This document shows positions 22,027 through 31,366 of a stretch of 64,000 nucleotides of DNA, one piece after another. This stretch comes from an uncultured bacterium (GTDB lineage: Bacteria > Patescibacteriota > Saccharimonadia > Saccharimonadales > Saccharimonadaceae). Positions within the stretch are counted from its first letter, which is position 1. Every line of letters starts with the position of its first letter. The DNA lies in contig CALMFC010000005.1 of the NCBI GenBank assembly GCA_937863415.1, positions 1 to 64,000 of the forward strand, in the 5' to 3' direction. The position numbers and the translations under genes were made by a program. The notes under the pieces are model-generated. The model saw only the letters and a program-made list of their open reading frames with translations. It had not been told where the DNA came from and searched no databases.

Positions 22027-22215
22027 AGATTCAAACCTTCGACCCAAATTTTGTATACAAAATTTGTAGGTCAAGGTTTGGCTAAGTGAGCGAAGCAAAA
22101 GAAAGCGCGTCAGCATTTTCTTTTGCGAGCAAGCGGAGGAGGCTTTAGCCGATCCTTTCACTAGCCGTGAACTCGCGGGGTCGCCGGAGGTGACTGAGTC
22201 CTTTTCGCCCTTACC
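22027..22215 (+). repeat. tRNA-Pro trailer module with type 2 insert and a truncated type 1 end
   Basis: Antisense T-arm TCAAACCTTCGACC, a perfect 20-bp palindrome at 22046-22065 (AAATTTTGTA and its complement), T-arm GGTCAAGGTTTG (22069-22080), type 2 insert (22081-22153, GGCTAAGTGAGCGAAGC to GGCTTTAGCCGAT), a short tRNA-Pro 3' piece CCTTTCAC, then the last ~25 bp of a type 1 insert (to GTGAC 22194) and a degenerate 3' end. Confidence 0.75.
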
Positions 22216-22230
22216 TGCTAAACTATCCTT

Positions 22231-22917
22231 ATGAGATTCACTTCGCTCAACCTCCAAGGATTTGATAACTGGAACACCCGCCGCCCGAACATAATAAAAT
22301 TCATAAGCGACACCAATCCCGATCTAGTCTTCTTTCAAGAGACGGTTTATTTGCCCGAACTATCAACGCGCAGCAACGCATCTGATCTAAATCAAGATCT
22401 GGGTTTTCCTTACGAACACGTTTCAATTACTCGTTTACAAGTAGGTTTAGAGTACCCAATTTACCGCGAAGGCCTAGCGGTAATTAGCAAATTTCCTGTT
22501 AGTAAAACTGAAACAATCGTTCTAAAAAAAGCCGACGGCGATAACCATAATAGGATCATTCAATTAATTGACGTAACGATAGATAATAAAATAATTAAAC
22601 TAGCTAATGTTCACTTCTCTATTACGGACATAATCGACTTTGCAACTGCTCACCTCGCCGAAACTCTTGAAATTCTAAATGCACGAAATGAAGAGCGAAT
22701 TATAATTGGCGATTTTAACCTTAGTTCACTAGATAAATCATCAGATATTTGGGAAGCTAAGTACAGTGCTACAAATGATAGAGGCATAATCACATATCCC
22801 AGTATGAATAAATGTACAGATTACGCATTAGTACCGAAAACGTACAAAATATCTAATATTCATACGTCTGGCGATGAGCTATCTGACCACCGAGCAGTTA
22901 CGGTCGATATTATTTAG
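22231..22917 (+). CDS. Endonuclease/exonuclease/phosphatase-family protein
   Basis: 228 residues covering one EEP domain. SLNLQGFDNW is the first strand and Asn motif, VFFQETVY contains the metal-binding Glu, ANVHFS the central His motif, IIIGDFNLSSLD the Asp/Asn catalytic pair, and ELSDHRAVTVDI the final catalytic Asp-His. It may act on DNA, RNA or a phosphate ester; the family motif does not decide. A TAAACT ends 6 nt before ATG 22231. It begins just after the tRNA-Pro repeat modules and overlaps the convergent rny gene by 8 bp at its end. Confidence 0.85.
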   Translation: MRFTSLNLQGFDNWNTRRPNIIKFISDTNPDLVFFQETVYLPELSTRSNASDLNQDLGFPYEHVSITRLQVGLEYPIYREGLAVISKFPVSKTETIVLKKADGDNHNRIIQLIDVTIDNKIIKLANVHFSITDIIDFATAHLAETLEILNARNEERIIIGDFNLSSLDKSSDIWEAKYSATNDRGIITYPSMNKCTDYALVPKTYKISNIHTSGDELSDHRAVTVDII

Positions 22918-24421
22918 CAAACTCAATTGCCCTAGTCTCGCGAATAACGTTCACTTTAATCGTACCTGGATATTGCATGGTGCTTTCAATCTTGGTGGCA
23001 ATGTCGCGAGCTAATTTAATCGCACTCAAATCATCAATCGTTTTCGGGCTAACGATAATTCTAACTTCACGACCGGCGCTTATTGCGTACGCCTTTTCAA
23101 TACCATTAAAGCTTAGTGCAATGTTTTCTAAGTCACGCATACGTTCGACAAAGTTCTCGGCACTAATGTTTCGTGCACCTGGTCTAGCGGCTGACAAGGC
23201 ATCACATACCCTGACAACCAATGCTTCTACCGTTGTAGCTTCTACATCATCGTGATGTGCTTCAATTGCGTGTACAATTTCGTCACTCATGCCATACTTA
23301 CGCGCCAACTCTGCTCCGATATGGTGGTGTTTACCCTCCATCTTGTGCGTGACTGCCTTGCCTACATCATGTAGTAACGTAGCGGTTTTGGTAATGCGCA
23401 CGTCAGCACCAATCTCTTCGGCAATTAATCCAGACAGGTGTGCCATCTCGGTGCTATGCATCAATACGTTTTGACCATAGCTTGTTCGGAATTTTAATTC
23501 ACCAAGCAGTCGGATCATTTCCTTGGGAATACCAACCACGCCAACTTCGCGTGCGGCATCCTCGCCTGCTCGATTGATTTCTTTATCTAACTCTTTTTCA
23601 GCCTTCTCAACTACTTCTTCGATACGTCCCGGGTGAATGCGTCCGTCTTTCATTAACATCTCGAGTGTCATCCTGGCGACTTGCCTACGAATAGGATCAA
23701 ACGAACTAAGGATGATCATACCCGGCGTATCATCAACCAAAATATCGACACCCGTGGCGCGCTGCAGGGCCTGGATATTACGACCTTCTTTGCCGATAAT
23801 TCGCCCCTTCATCTCTTCATCAGCCAGTTTAATTGCCGTGACCGTACGTTCGGCCGTAACCTCTGACGACATGCGTTCCATTGCCGTAACTAGAATTGTT
23901 TGAGCTGTTTCTTCGGCTGTTTCTTTGGCGTCATTTTGCAGTTTGTTAACTAGGCCCAACATGTCTTGTTTGATGTCGCGTTCCGTCATTTGCATTAACT
24001 TATCAGCTGCATCGGCCTTAGTTAGTTTCGCAATCTTTTCTAGTTTTTCTTGCTGCTTGCTGCGAATTTCACGAATTTCATCTTTGAGCGATTCGACTTC
24101 AACTTCTGACTCACGTAATTTTTCGTTGCGTTTATCGATTTCATCCAATTTTCGATCTAAATTAGTCTCGCGATCAGCTAGGCGTGATTCAGTTTTTTGC
24201 CATTCTTTGCGACGATTTGACTCTTCTTTTTTAGCTTCGTCAACCAGTGCTAAGGCTTCGTCTTTGGCTTTCAGTACTATCTCGCTGGCTTTAGTTTTTG
24301 CATTTGCTACTTCTTTGTCCAGCTTACTTTTGCTAACTGCATGACGTTGACGAACATAAACTGTTGTTCCGCCTACACCAATAAAAGCCCCAACGATAGC
24401 GGCTATAATACCCTCTAACAT
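22910..24421 (-). CDS. rny: Ribonuclease Y
   Basis: 503 residues. Membrane-anchored endoribonuclease that starts mRNA decay. One N-terminal membrane helix (about 3-24) is followed by a long coiled coil (about 30-190). The KH domain carries GRIIGKEGRNIQALQ (about 208-222), and the HD domain has LLHDVGKA near residue 350 with EAHHDDVEA downstream. The length is typical. A strong Shine-Dalgarno GGGAGGAA precedes ATG 24421. The gene is downstream of tsaE-tsaB on the same strand, separated by a terminator-like hairpin. Confidence 0.96.
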   Translation of the reverse strand: MLEGIIAAIVGAFIGVGGTTVYVRQRHAVSKSKLDKEVANAKTKASEIVLKAKDEALALVDEAKKEESNRRKEWQKTESRLADRETNLDRKLDEIDKRNEKLRESEVEVESLKDEIREIRSKQQEKLEKIAKLTKADAADKLMQMTERDIKQDMLGLVNKLQNDAKETAEETAQTILVTAMERMSSEVTAERTVTAIKLADEEMKGRIIGKEGRNIQALQRATGVDILVDDTPGMIILSSFDPIRRQVARMTLEMLMKDGRIHPGRIEEVVEKAEKELDKEINRAGEDAAREVGVVGIPKEMIRLLGELKFRTSYGQNVLMHSTEMAHLSGLIAEEIGADVRITKTATLLHDVGKAVTHKMEGKHHHIGAELARKYGMSDEIVHAIEAHHDDVEATTVEALVVRVCDALSAARPGARNISAENFVERMRDLENIALSFNGIEKAYAISAGREVRIIVSPKTIDDLSAIKLARDIATKIESTMQYPGTIKVNVIRETRAIEFAK

Positions 24422-24499
24422 ATTTGTTCCTCCCTCGCACTGGCCCCTGAAATCTATACAGAGTTACGCAGAAATTCTTTGTATCAAAAGCTCGTAAGG

Positions 24500-24545
24500 C
24501 CCCTGCGGTGTTTTCAAAATTATTTAAGAGTCCGAATGGACTACT
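24500..24545 (-). terminator. Hairpin between tsaB and rny
   Basis: On the minus strand AGTCC-ATTC-GGACT is followed by CTTAAATAATTTT; it probably ends the tsaE-tsaB transcript. Confidence 0.5.
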
Positions 24546-24579
24546 TATATAGTAGCCCTTTTGTTGCCATACGTGCAAG

Positions 24580-24966
24580 CTATTTCTTAGGACTTGTGAT
24601 GCGAGCACCGGCTCCATAAAAAGGCAGGACGATTTTATCATCCTGGCCAGCCCGTAACTTGGCCAAAACTTCCTCTTCCCAAGCCTCGCCTTTGCCGCCA
24701 ACAATCGGGATGTTTTCAGAATCAGCAATCGTATTTAAAACAGTCAAACCAATTCGTAGTCCTGTAAAGCTACCTGGGCCCATAAATACGCCTAGCCCCG
24801 TTAGATCAGATATTTTACAGTTATTCGTGTCTAGGAATGCTATCAGCTGCTTTAATAAATCACGTGCCAATCTTCTGTCGGCTTGCCATTCTTCTGAACT
24901 ATTGTTATCTCCCTCAACCAATGTAAACTTACAAATCGGTGTACTGGTATCAAGTAATAAAATCAT
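24580..24966 (-). CDS. tsaB: TsaB-like tRNA t6A biosynthesis protein, short form
   Basis: 128 residues. It corresponds to the N-terminal ASKHA-fold domain of TsaB (YeaZ): ILLLDTSTPICKF at the start and GVFMGPGSFTGLRIGLTV near residues 58-75. TsaB partners TsaD and TsaE in threonylcarbamoyl modification of A37. Usual TsaB is ~220-230 aa, so the C-terminal domain is missing, as I would expect for reduced genomes. Its ATG overlaps the tsaE stop (ATGA). tsaD is not in this window. Confidence 0.85.
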   Translation of the reverse strand: MILLLDTSTPICKFTLVEGDNNSSEEWQADRRLARDLLKQLIAFLDTNNCKISDLTGLGVFMGPGSFTGLRIGLTVLNTIADSENIPIVGGKGEAWEEEVLAKLRAGQDDKIVLPFYGAGARITSPKK

Positions 24967-25403
24967 AGCTTTCTCTCTCTAACTGGCGACCCAGTAATAG
25001 TTAGAGTTCTGATGTTTTCAGATGGACTAGACAGGTTTATCGAAACTCTGTTTTCAGGCAAAACACCAGACACAACGTCGGCCCACTCGATCACCGTAAT
25101 TACTTCAGGATTAGCCATAGTTTCGCTCAGCTCATCTAGCATTAGGCCTGCTTCATTCAAACGATAAAAGTCATAATGAGCAAGTTTTCTATTATCTGAT
25201 AGTTCATAAACTCGACTGATTGTAAAACTTGGACTCTGGACGTCTTCATCGACACCTAGACCCTTAGCGATTCCTTTGGTAAGTGTGGTTTTGCCCGCAC
25301 CAACATCGCCAATCAACTCAACCACATCGCCACCACGAAGAGACGTGGCGAACCGTTCACCAAACAACTTCATTTCATCTTCGCTATGGACCTCTATTAT
25401 CAT
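24963..25403 (-). CDS. tsaE: tRNA t6A biosynthesis ATPase TsaE
   Basis: 146 residues. P-loop LIGDVGAGKTTLTKGIAKGLG, QSPSFTI switch segment, HYDFYRL and a conserved EWAD motif are all present. It drives the TsaB-TsaD complex by ATP hydrolysis. ATG 25403 is chosen because TATAAT ends 7 nt before it; the upstream ATG 25448 would put 15 residues over the promoter. It is translationally coupled to tsaB. Confidence 0.93.
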   Translation of the reverse strand: MIIEVHSEDEMKLFGERFATSLRGGDVVELIGDVGAGKTTLTKGIAKGLGVDEDVQSPSFTISRVYELSDNRKLAHYDFYRLNEAGLMLDELSETMANPEVITVIEWADVVSGVLPENRVSINLSSPSENIRTLTITGSPVRERKL

Positions 25404-25429
25404 CGATGTAATTATAACAGGAATAGAGA

Positions 25430-25560
25430 TATAATTTTCAATTTTCAAGTATCATTCAGTACCATTTTGTTAATTGGAAATTGGAAACTATCTGAAAATT
25501 GAAAATTGAAAATTAATTCGTGAATTGTGAATTGAAAATTACGTAAGGGTGAACCCTACG
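25430..25560. repeat. AT-rich short-period repeat tract
   Basis: Imperfect tandem units of GAAAATT / GGAAATT (TTGGAAATTGGAAA, GAAAATTGAAAATTGAAAAT) between divergent tsaE and the 25604 gene. No coding potential. It is probably slipped-strand expansion rather than a functional array. Confidence 0.65.
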
Positions 25561-25603
25561 GCGTAGCACTTATGCTATAATTAACCCAAAATCAAGGAGG
25601 AAT

Positions 25604-26629
25604 ATGGCAAGTTTAGACTCTTACGTAAGCAAAGCTCGCGAAAAAGGGATCTCGGACAAACGCATCAAACAGACTCTGCAGGACGAAGGTTGGGATGACA
25701 ATGAAATTAACCAAGCTATGGCAGATTTGTCGGTTCCAAAACCTACATCAAAAACTGCCGCAACACATTCAACTGGACATCTCCAGTCAGCCCTGCATCA
25801 TGTTTTACTTTGGTTCTTTTTGGGATCATCATCAATATCAATCTCTCTAGTCACCGCATCGCTATTTGGAGCCAACGTTTCAACTTCTGCCCTAGCTTCA
25901 CTGATCGCCGTAACATTAGTTACATTTACTCCATACGTAGTTTTCTTTGTGCTTTTTCTTCGTCAAGTACGCCGTAACCCCAAAACCATTCCAAATAAAG
26001 TCTGGTCAACTATCACAATCTGCCTAGCAAGTATTGGGGCAATGATTTCTGCAATTACCCTGGTGGTTAGCGCTGTTACCAGTGCTCATGTTAGCGCAAT
26101 CGTAGCATCAACCTTAACGCTCATTCTGTTTACGGTGACTTTAGTAGTTTATGGTTTTGCAACTTTTGCAGCTCCAAATATGGCCAAAGTCCGCAAAGTA
26201 GTTCTACTGGTTGCGCTACCCGCATTCGCAGTTTTAATGGGTACACTATTTGTTTTGTCGCTACTACAACTCGGACCTGCTAAACACGATGAGACAATTA
26301 GAGCTGAGCTAGTCAAGACTGCACACGCCATCAAAAGTGAAGTCGCTAAAACTGGCGTCCTGCCATCGGCCGCCGATGCAAAAACACTTGTTACTAAAGA
26401 CACCATTACCTATACGCTAAAGTCGTCGTCAACTTACGAACTTTGTGCAACTTTTGAAACTGCTAGTGATGAAAGCCAGTTTTATCCAGCCTATTATGCC
26501 GAAGATGTCGACAAGCAACCACTAAACGATAGCTACTTAGGAGAATACAACTTTTATGCCCCGTCAGGCCTTCATTGTTTTGTGATTCAATCAGACCAAT
26601 TAGCCACACCGATCAAAGACAAGCCTTAA
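25604..26629 (+). CDS. Membrane protein at the head of the pilus locus
   Basis: 341 residues. The N-terminal 40 residues (EKGISDKRIKQTLQDEGWDDNEINQAM) form the helical I-x8-GW-x5-I-x2-A pattern that often precedes DUF5671-type membrane proteins. About five membrane segments follow (roughly 65-225). The C-terminal ~115 residues (ELVKTAHAIKSEVAKTGVLP...YTLKSSSTYELCATFET) look like the soluble part of a pseudopilin, where VLP precedes a strand and CATFET ends it. Strong Shine-Dalgarno AAGGAGGAAT. Being 47 bp before pilB suggests a role in pilus assembly or surface display, which is inference. Confidence 0.6.
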   Translation: MASLDSYVSKAREKGISDKRIKQTLQDEGWDDNEINQAMADLSVPKPTSKTAATHSTGHLQSALHHVLLWFFLGSSSISISLVTASLFGANVSTSALASLIAVTLVTFTPYVVFFVLFLRQVRRNPKTIPNKVWSTITICLASIGAMISAITLVVSAVTSAHVSAIVASTLTLILFTVTLVVYGFATFAAPNMAKVRKVVLLVALPAFAVLMGTLFVLSLLQLGPAKHDETIRAELVKTAHAIKSEVAKTGVLPSAADAKTLVTKDTITYTLKSSSTYELCATFETASDESQFYPAYYAEDVDKQPLNDSYLGEYNFYAPSGLHCFVIQSDQLATPIKDKP

Positions 26630-26676
26630 CGTCTAGCGCTTTTGCCTAAGGTCATTTACAATGGACCATAAGCAGT

Positions 26677-28458
26677 ATGCGTATTTCAGATGTCACGATG
26701 GAAAAGTTGCTCGTACGCAGTGGTGTGGCTACTGCCGAGCAGGTTAATGCCCTAAAAGAAGAAGGTGTTCGTTCAAGACGCCCTTTGCAAGATTTGGCCA
26801 TCCAGGACGAAATCGTGGACGAAAAGACCTTAACTAAAGCTTTTGCCGACTATGCCCAAATTCCCTACATTGAACTTGATCCGCGCGATATCCCTAGTGA
26901 CGTACTAAACAAAATCCCCGAACGCATCGCTAGACAATATAACGCAATCCTATTTAAAGTCGACGAAAACGGTGTTCAACACCTTGCAATGGACGACCCC
27001 GACGACGTCTTGGCTGTTAACTTCATCGAAAAACAACTTGGTTCAAATACCAAAATATATATTGCGCCTCATGAAAATATTTTATCGACGCTCGAAAGCT
27101 ATCGTGGCGATGTTAACCAAGAGCTTAACGAAGTTATCGATATCCAGCGAGCCGATAATACCGAAAATGAAACTGTTTCTGATGAGGATGTTGCCGAAGA
27201 CTCACCTATTGCTCAAACCGTAAATTTATTACTTGAATACGCCATTAGGTCGCACGCCAGCGATATTCATATCGAACCTCGTGAGGAATTCGTTCAGGTA
27301 CGATACCGAATCGACGGCGTATTAAAGGAAGTTAACCGTTTGCCGCGTAATGTACTAGGCGCCTTGATTAGTCGTATCAAAATTCTTAGCAACCTAAAGA
27401 TTGATGAAAGGCGTGTACCACAAGACGGACGATTCAAAATCAAAGTGGGCGGTCGTCAATACGCGCTCCGTGTTAGCACTCTGCCAGTATCAGATGGCGA
27501 AAAGGTAGTCCTTCGTATTTTAGACGAATCAAACCAGGCTGTGTCACTTGAATCACTCGGGTATTGGGGTAAGTCTTTGCGTAGCATGCAACAATCACTA
27601 ACTGAACCGAATGGTATGATTTTGGTGACCGGACCGACAGGTAGTGGTAAATCAACTAGTTTATTTAGCGCCTTATCGATTCTCAATACACCCGACGTAA
27701 ACATTTCAACAGTCGAAGACCCGGTCGAGTATAAAATTCCTGGCGTTAACCAGACCCAGACCAACTCCAAAGCGGGTATGACATTTGCTAACGGCCTAAG
27801 AGCTCTTCTACGCCAAGACCCTAATATCATAATGATTGGTGAGATCCGTGACAGCGAGACAGCAGATCTGGGCGTTCAGGCCGCGTTAACCGGGCATTTA
27901 GTGTTTAGTACTCTGCATACCAACAACGCCGCTACGTGTCTACCGAGGCTTCTTGACATGGGAATAGAGCCATTTTTAATCGCCAGTACAGTTAAAGCCG
28001 TGGTTGGCCAGCGACTAGTTCGCAGGTTACGACATGAAACCAGAGTCAGCTACACCCCAACCGAAGAAGAAAAGCAGCTAGTCATCAAGATGTTCAATTT
28101 AAAACCCGGACAGGACTTCAAATATATTCATGAACTTGAAAAACAAGCGGCAGCTGATGGTGTTGGTGGCGATACCCCACTCAGTACAGACGAAAACGGC
28201 ATTAAAACTTTGTGGCGTGCAAACCCAGACGATGATGCCGACGGCGCCCTTGATGGATATAAGGGCCGAATTGGCATCTATGAAGTACTAAATAACACCG
28301 TTGAAATGCAAAAATTAATTGTGGCTCGAGCAACCAGTACGCAGCTGCAAGATCAGGCAATCTTAGACGGAATGATTACTATTCAAACCGACGGATTAAT
28401 AAAGGCTCTGCGCGGGGAGACAACAATCGAAGAAGTATTCAGGGTATCCAAAGAATAA
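26677..28458 (+). CDS. pilB: Type IV pilus assembly ATPase PilB
   Basis: 593 residues. An N-terminal MshEN-like domain (about 5-150) is followed by the GspE/PilB ATPase: Walker A GPTGSGKST (about 319), the acidic Asp box, Walker B MIGEIRDSETAD (about 386) and the His box STLHTNNA (about 411). The usual four-cysteine zinc site is absent. It powers pilus extension at the inner face of the membrane. It is followed 2 bp later by pilC. No PilT retraction ATPase is seen in this window. Confidence 0.95.
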   Translation: MRISDVTMEKLLVRSGVATAEQVNALKEEGVRSRRPLQDLAIQDEIVDEKTLTKAFADYAQIPYIELDPRDIPSDVLNKIPERIARQYNAILFKVDENGVQHLAMDDPDDVLAVNFIEKQLGSNTKIYIAPHENILSTLESYRGDVNQELNEVIDIQRADNTENETVSDEDVAEDSPIAQTVNLLLEYAIRSHASDIHIEPREEFVQVRYRIDGVLKEVNRLPRNVLGALISRIKILSNLKIDERRVPQDGRFKIKVGGRQYALRVSTLPVSDGEKVVLRILDESNQAVSLESLGYWGKSLRSMQQSLTEPNGMILVTGPTGSGKSTSLFSALSILNTPDVNISTVEDPVEYKIPGVNQTQTNSKAGMTFANGLRALLRQDPNIIMIGEIRDSETADLGVQAALTGHLVFSTLHTNNAATCLPRLLDMGIEPFLIASTVKAVVGQRLVRRLRHETRVSYTPTEEEKQLVIKMFNLKPGQDFKYIHELEKQAAADGVGGDTPLSTDENGIKTLWRANPDDDADGALDGYKGRIGIYEVLNNTVEMQKLIVARATSTQLQDQAILDGMITIQTDGLIKALRGETTIEEVFRVSKE

Positions 28459-28460
28459 TC

Positions 28461-29699
28461 ATGACTAATTTTTCTTATATAGCAACCGATGGAAAAGGTG
28501 GTTCAGTCAACGGAACTATCGACCAGCCCGATAGATCGGCTGCAATTGCAGCATTAGTTAAACAAGGCCTACGCCCAGTTAGCCTAAAGGAAGCTAAATC
28601 AGGGTCAGGATCAAAACTAAAATTTGATTTCTCTAATATATTCGGCAGTAACCGTGTTAAGCCCGACCAACTAGTTATCTTTACTAGACAGCTTAGTACT
28701 ATGGTTGGCGCTGGCGTACCACTACTTAGAGCCCTGACTTCACTAACTGGACACCTGGACGAAAGCCCAGCCCTAAAGAAAATATTACTACTTGCAATTG
28801 CCGATATTGAGGCTGGAGCAACACTTGGCGATGCCCTGGCAAAATACCCAAACACATTCAATGACGTTTATGTAAACATGGTCCGAGCCGGTGAGTCAGC
28901 TGGAATTTTGGATGATATTTTGAAGCGTCTTGCTATGCAGCAAGAAAAGAACACGACGATTCGTAAAAAAGTACGAAGCGCCATGACCTATCCAACTGTT
29001 TTGATATGTATAACCATCCTTGCCTTTTTTGGCTTAATGTTCTTTGTTATACCTCAAATCGGCAATATATTGACTGATCTTGGTGGACCAGACGCAAAAC
29101 TGCCCGGCATTACATTGATGATGTTAGCAATTAGCCATTTTATTTCAACATTTTGGTATATCGTACTAATAGTAATTGGTGGAGGTATTTATGCAATAAT
29201 TCGCTATATAAAAACACCAAAAGGCCGACGACAGTTTCATTATTTTGTACTGAAAGTGCCAGCTGTCAAAACCATCGTTATAAAAGTCGCCGTAGCTAGG
29301 TTCGCACGTACTTTTTCAGCACTTATGGGCGCTGGTGTTGCAGTGTTAGAGGCTTTGAACGTAACGGCACGGTCACTTGGTAATGCAATCTTTGAAGAAG
29401 CCTTGGTTGAAGCCGCTAAAGAGGTCAAGAACGGTAAATCACTGTCGAAAGTTATCGCTACCAACCCACTCTTTCCACCTATAGTGGCTCAGATGCTACT
29501 TGTCGGTGAAGAAACTGGACAAACTGACACTGTACTCGTGAAAGTTGCCGAATTTTATGAGGAAGAAGTTGACGTTGCAATTGAAAGTGTAAGCTCTATC
29601 ATCGAGCCAGTCATGATTGTTATCATGGGTAGTATGGTAGGGCTAATTGCGGCCAGTGTTATGGTGCCAATCGCTGGACTAGCACAAAGTATTAAATAA
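28461..29699 (+). CDS. pilC: Type IV pilus inner-membrane platform protein PilC
   Basis: 412 residues with two T2SSF domains (about 70-195 and 275-400). Each begins with the amphipathic FTRQLSTMVGAGVPLLRAL-type helix, seen again as FARTFSALMGAGVAVLEAL. Three membrane helices lie near 175, 225 and 380. It links the PilB motor to the growing fibre. It follows pilB by 2 bp and precedes pilM. Confidence 0.95.
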   Translation: MTNFSYIATDGKGGSVNGTIDQPDRSAAIAALVKQGLRPVSLKEAKSGSGSKLKFDFSNIFGSNRVKPDQLVIFTRQLSTMVGAGVPLLRALTSLTGHLDESPALKKILLLAIADIEAGATLGDALAKYPNTFNDVYVNMVRAGESAGILDDILKRLAMQQEKNTTIRKKVRSAMTYPTVLICITILAFFGLMFFVIPQIGNILTDLGGPDAKLPGITLMMLAISHFISTFWYIVLIVIGGGIYAIIRYIKTPKGRRQFHYFVLKVPAVKTIVIKVAVARFARTFSALMGAGVAVLEALNVTARSLGNAIFEEALVEAAKEVKNGKSLSKVIATNPLFPPIVAQMLLVGEETGQTDTVLVKVAEFYEEEVDVAIESVSSIIEPVMIVIMGSMVGLIAASVMVPIAGLAQSIK

Positions 29700-29756
29700 T
29701 TACCAAAACGAAGTTTGCTCATGCTATAATAATCTGTAGTATCACCAGTGGGCATC

Positions 29757-30812
29757 ATGGCAAAATTATTTTATACCGACAAACCGATTATTGGACTTGA
29801 TATCAGTAACACTGGTATTAAGGTTATGTCTATCGACGCTAAACGTTGGTTGGTGCTTGGTTATGGATCGGTTGATTTAGAGCCCATCAAAGTCAAAGAG
29901 TCACTAGAGGGCGACAGCACATATCTAGCAGAGAACATACAATCACTGCTTAAAGAAAAAATTGTCGGCTCTCTCCCCAGCAACCATGTTGTTATCGGAA
30001 TCCCAACTGCGAGGAGTTACTCCAGAACGTTTAATTTGCCTGTTGCGGTTGAAAAAACCCTAAAAGATGCGGTTGAATTAGAAGTAGACCAATACATTCC
30101 TATTCCGGCTTCGACACTATATATTGACTACGAAATCATCGAACGTAATAAAAAAGAAATAACCGTACTGATGAGCGCAGTATCACGAACAATTATTGAT
30201 AAATGCGTAGCTGCTGCCGAAAGCGCTGGTATGGTTGTCAGTATGGTTGAACCTGGTATAAGTGCCGTTGCTAGACTACTAACAAGTACCGAGGACGGTC
30301 ATTTACCAAGTGTAATAGTCGACATCGGACCAGCTAGTACTGATATTGCGGTACTAGACAACAGTAATATTCGAGTTACAGGCGGGTTAGCAATTGGTGG
30401 TAACACCTTTACACTAGATATCGCCAAAAAACTAAATATTGCGCTAGAAAATGCCCACCAACTGAAGGTCTTAAACGGTCTAAACGCAGGTGCCAGGCAG
30501 CAAAAAATAAGAGAAGCGCTAGATCCAAGCCTCAAGCGAATTTTGACCGAGATACGCAAGGTAATGCGCTACTATAACGAACGAATTAGCGACGACCGAA
30601 AGCTTGAACAATTACTTGTAGTTGGAAGTGGTAGCAATATGCCTGGAATCGGTGAATTCTTTACCAACGAACTCGTCATGCCCGCTAGGGTGGCCAGTCC
30701 GTGGCAGAAACTAGATTTCGGAAAATTACCTGAACCCGCACGTCAATTCAGATCTCGCTACATTACAGTTGCAGGTCTTGCTAGTATAACCCCTGGGAGT
30801 ATTTGGAAATGA
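29757..30812 (+). CDS. pilM: Type IV pilus actin-like protein PilM
   Basis: 351 residues, ASKHA actin-like fold. GLDISNTGIKVM is the phosphate-1 loop, VDIGPASTDIAVLD the phosphate-2 loop, GGLAIGGNTFT the connecting segment, and VVGSGSNMPGI the adenosine motif. PilM binds the N-terminus of PilN on the cytoplasmic side. ATG 29757 is preferred over GTG 29748 because homology begins with MAKLFY. Its stop overlaps pilN (ATGA). Confidence 0.93.
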   Translation: MAKLFYTDKPIIGLDISNTGIKVMSIDAKRWLVLGYGSVDLEPIKVKESLEGDSTYLAENIQSLLKEKIVGSLPSNHVVIGIPTARSYSRTFNLPVAVEKTLKDAVELEVDQYIPIPASTLYIDYEIIERNKKEITVLMSAVSRTIIDKCVAAAESAGMVVSMVEPGISAVARLLTSTEDGHLPSVIVDIGPASTDIAVLDNSNIRVTGGLAIGGNTFTLDIAKKLNIALENAHQLKVLNGLNAGARQQKIREALDPSLKRILTEIRKVMRYYNERISDDRKLEQLLVVGSGSNMPGIGEFFTNELVMPARVASPWQKLDFGKLPEPARQFRSRYITVAGLASITPGSIWK

Positions 30813-31366
30813 TCAACCTACTACCCGATGATGCCAAGCGACAAATAAAAGCTGGTCGCACCAATATCATTCTAATCAGGTACATGATATTTTTAGTATT
30901 TGGTGCAATTTTCCTTACGCTAATATCAGCCGCGGTTTATCTGTTTTTGATGAACAGCAAAGCAAACGCCGAGCAATCAATTAAAATCGATAGCAGCAAA
31001 GACAGTTCGTATCTATCGGTCCAAGCCCAAGCCGCTGCCCTGCGCAGCAGCTTAACTACAGCCAAGTCAATACTGGATCAAGAAATTTCATATAGTAACA
31101 TCCTAGACGGAATCGCAAAGGCCTTGCCTCAAGGCGTAGTAATCGACACACTATCACTTAGCGCTAGCACCCTTGGAACACCAATTACTATCCAAGCCCG
31201 CGCCAAATCAACCGAAGACGCACTCAAATTAAAAGATAGTTTTCAAAAATCACCTCTTTTTTCTAACTTCTCACTGCAATCAATTTCTACCAATAAATCT
31301 GGCTCTAATGATTACCCAGTTACCGCTACCATATCTGTCATAATCAACAAGGGCGTTAATCTATGA
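30809..31366 (+). CDS. pilN: Type IV pilus assembly protein PilN
   Basis: 185 residues. MINLLPDDAK is the conserved cytoplasmic tail that docks on PilM. One membrane helix (about 25-47), a coiled-coil-like stretch and a small ferredoxin-like periplasmic domain follow (IAKALPQGVVIDTLSLSAS). It overlaps pilM and pilO by ATGA junctions, so the whole set is coupled. Confidence 0.9.
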   Translation: MINLLPDDAKRQIKAGRTNIILIRYMIFLVFGAIFLTLISAAVYLFLMNSKANAEQSIKIDSSKDSSYLSVQAQAAALRSSLTTAKSILDQEISYSNILDGIAKALPQGVVIDTLSLSASTLGTPITIQARAKSTEDALKLKDSFQKSPLFSNFSLQSISTNKSGSNDYPVTATISVIINKGVNL

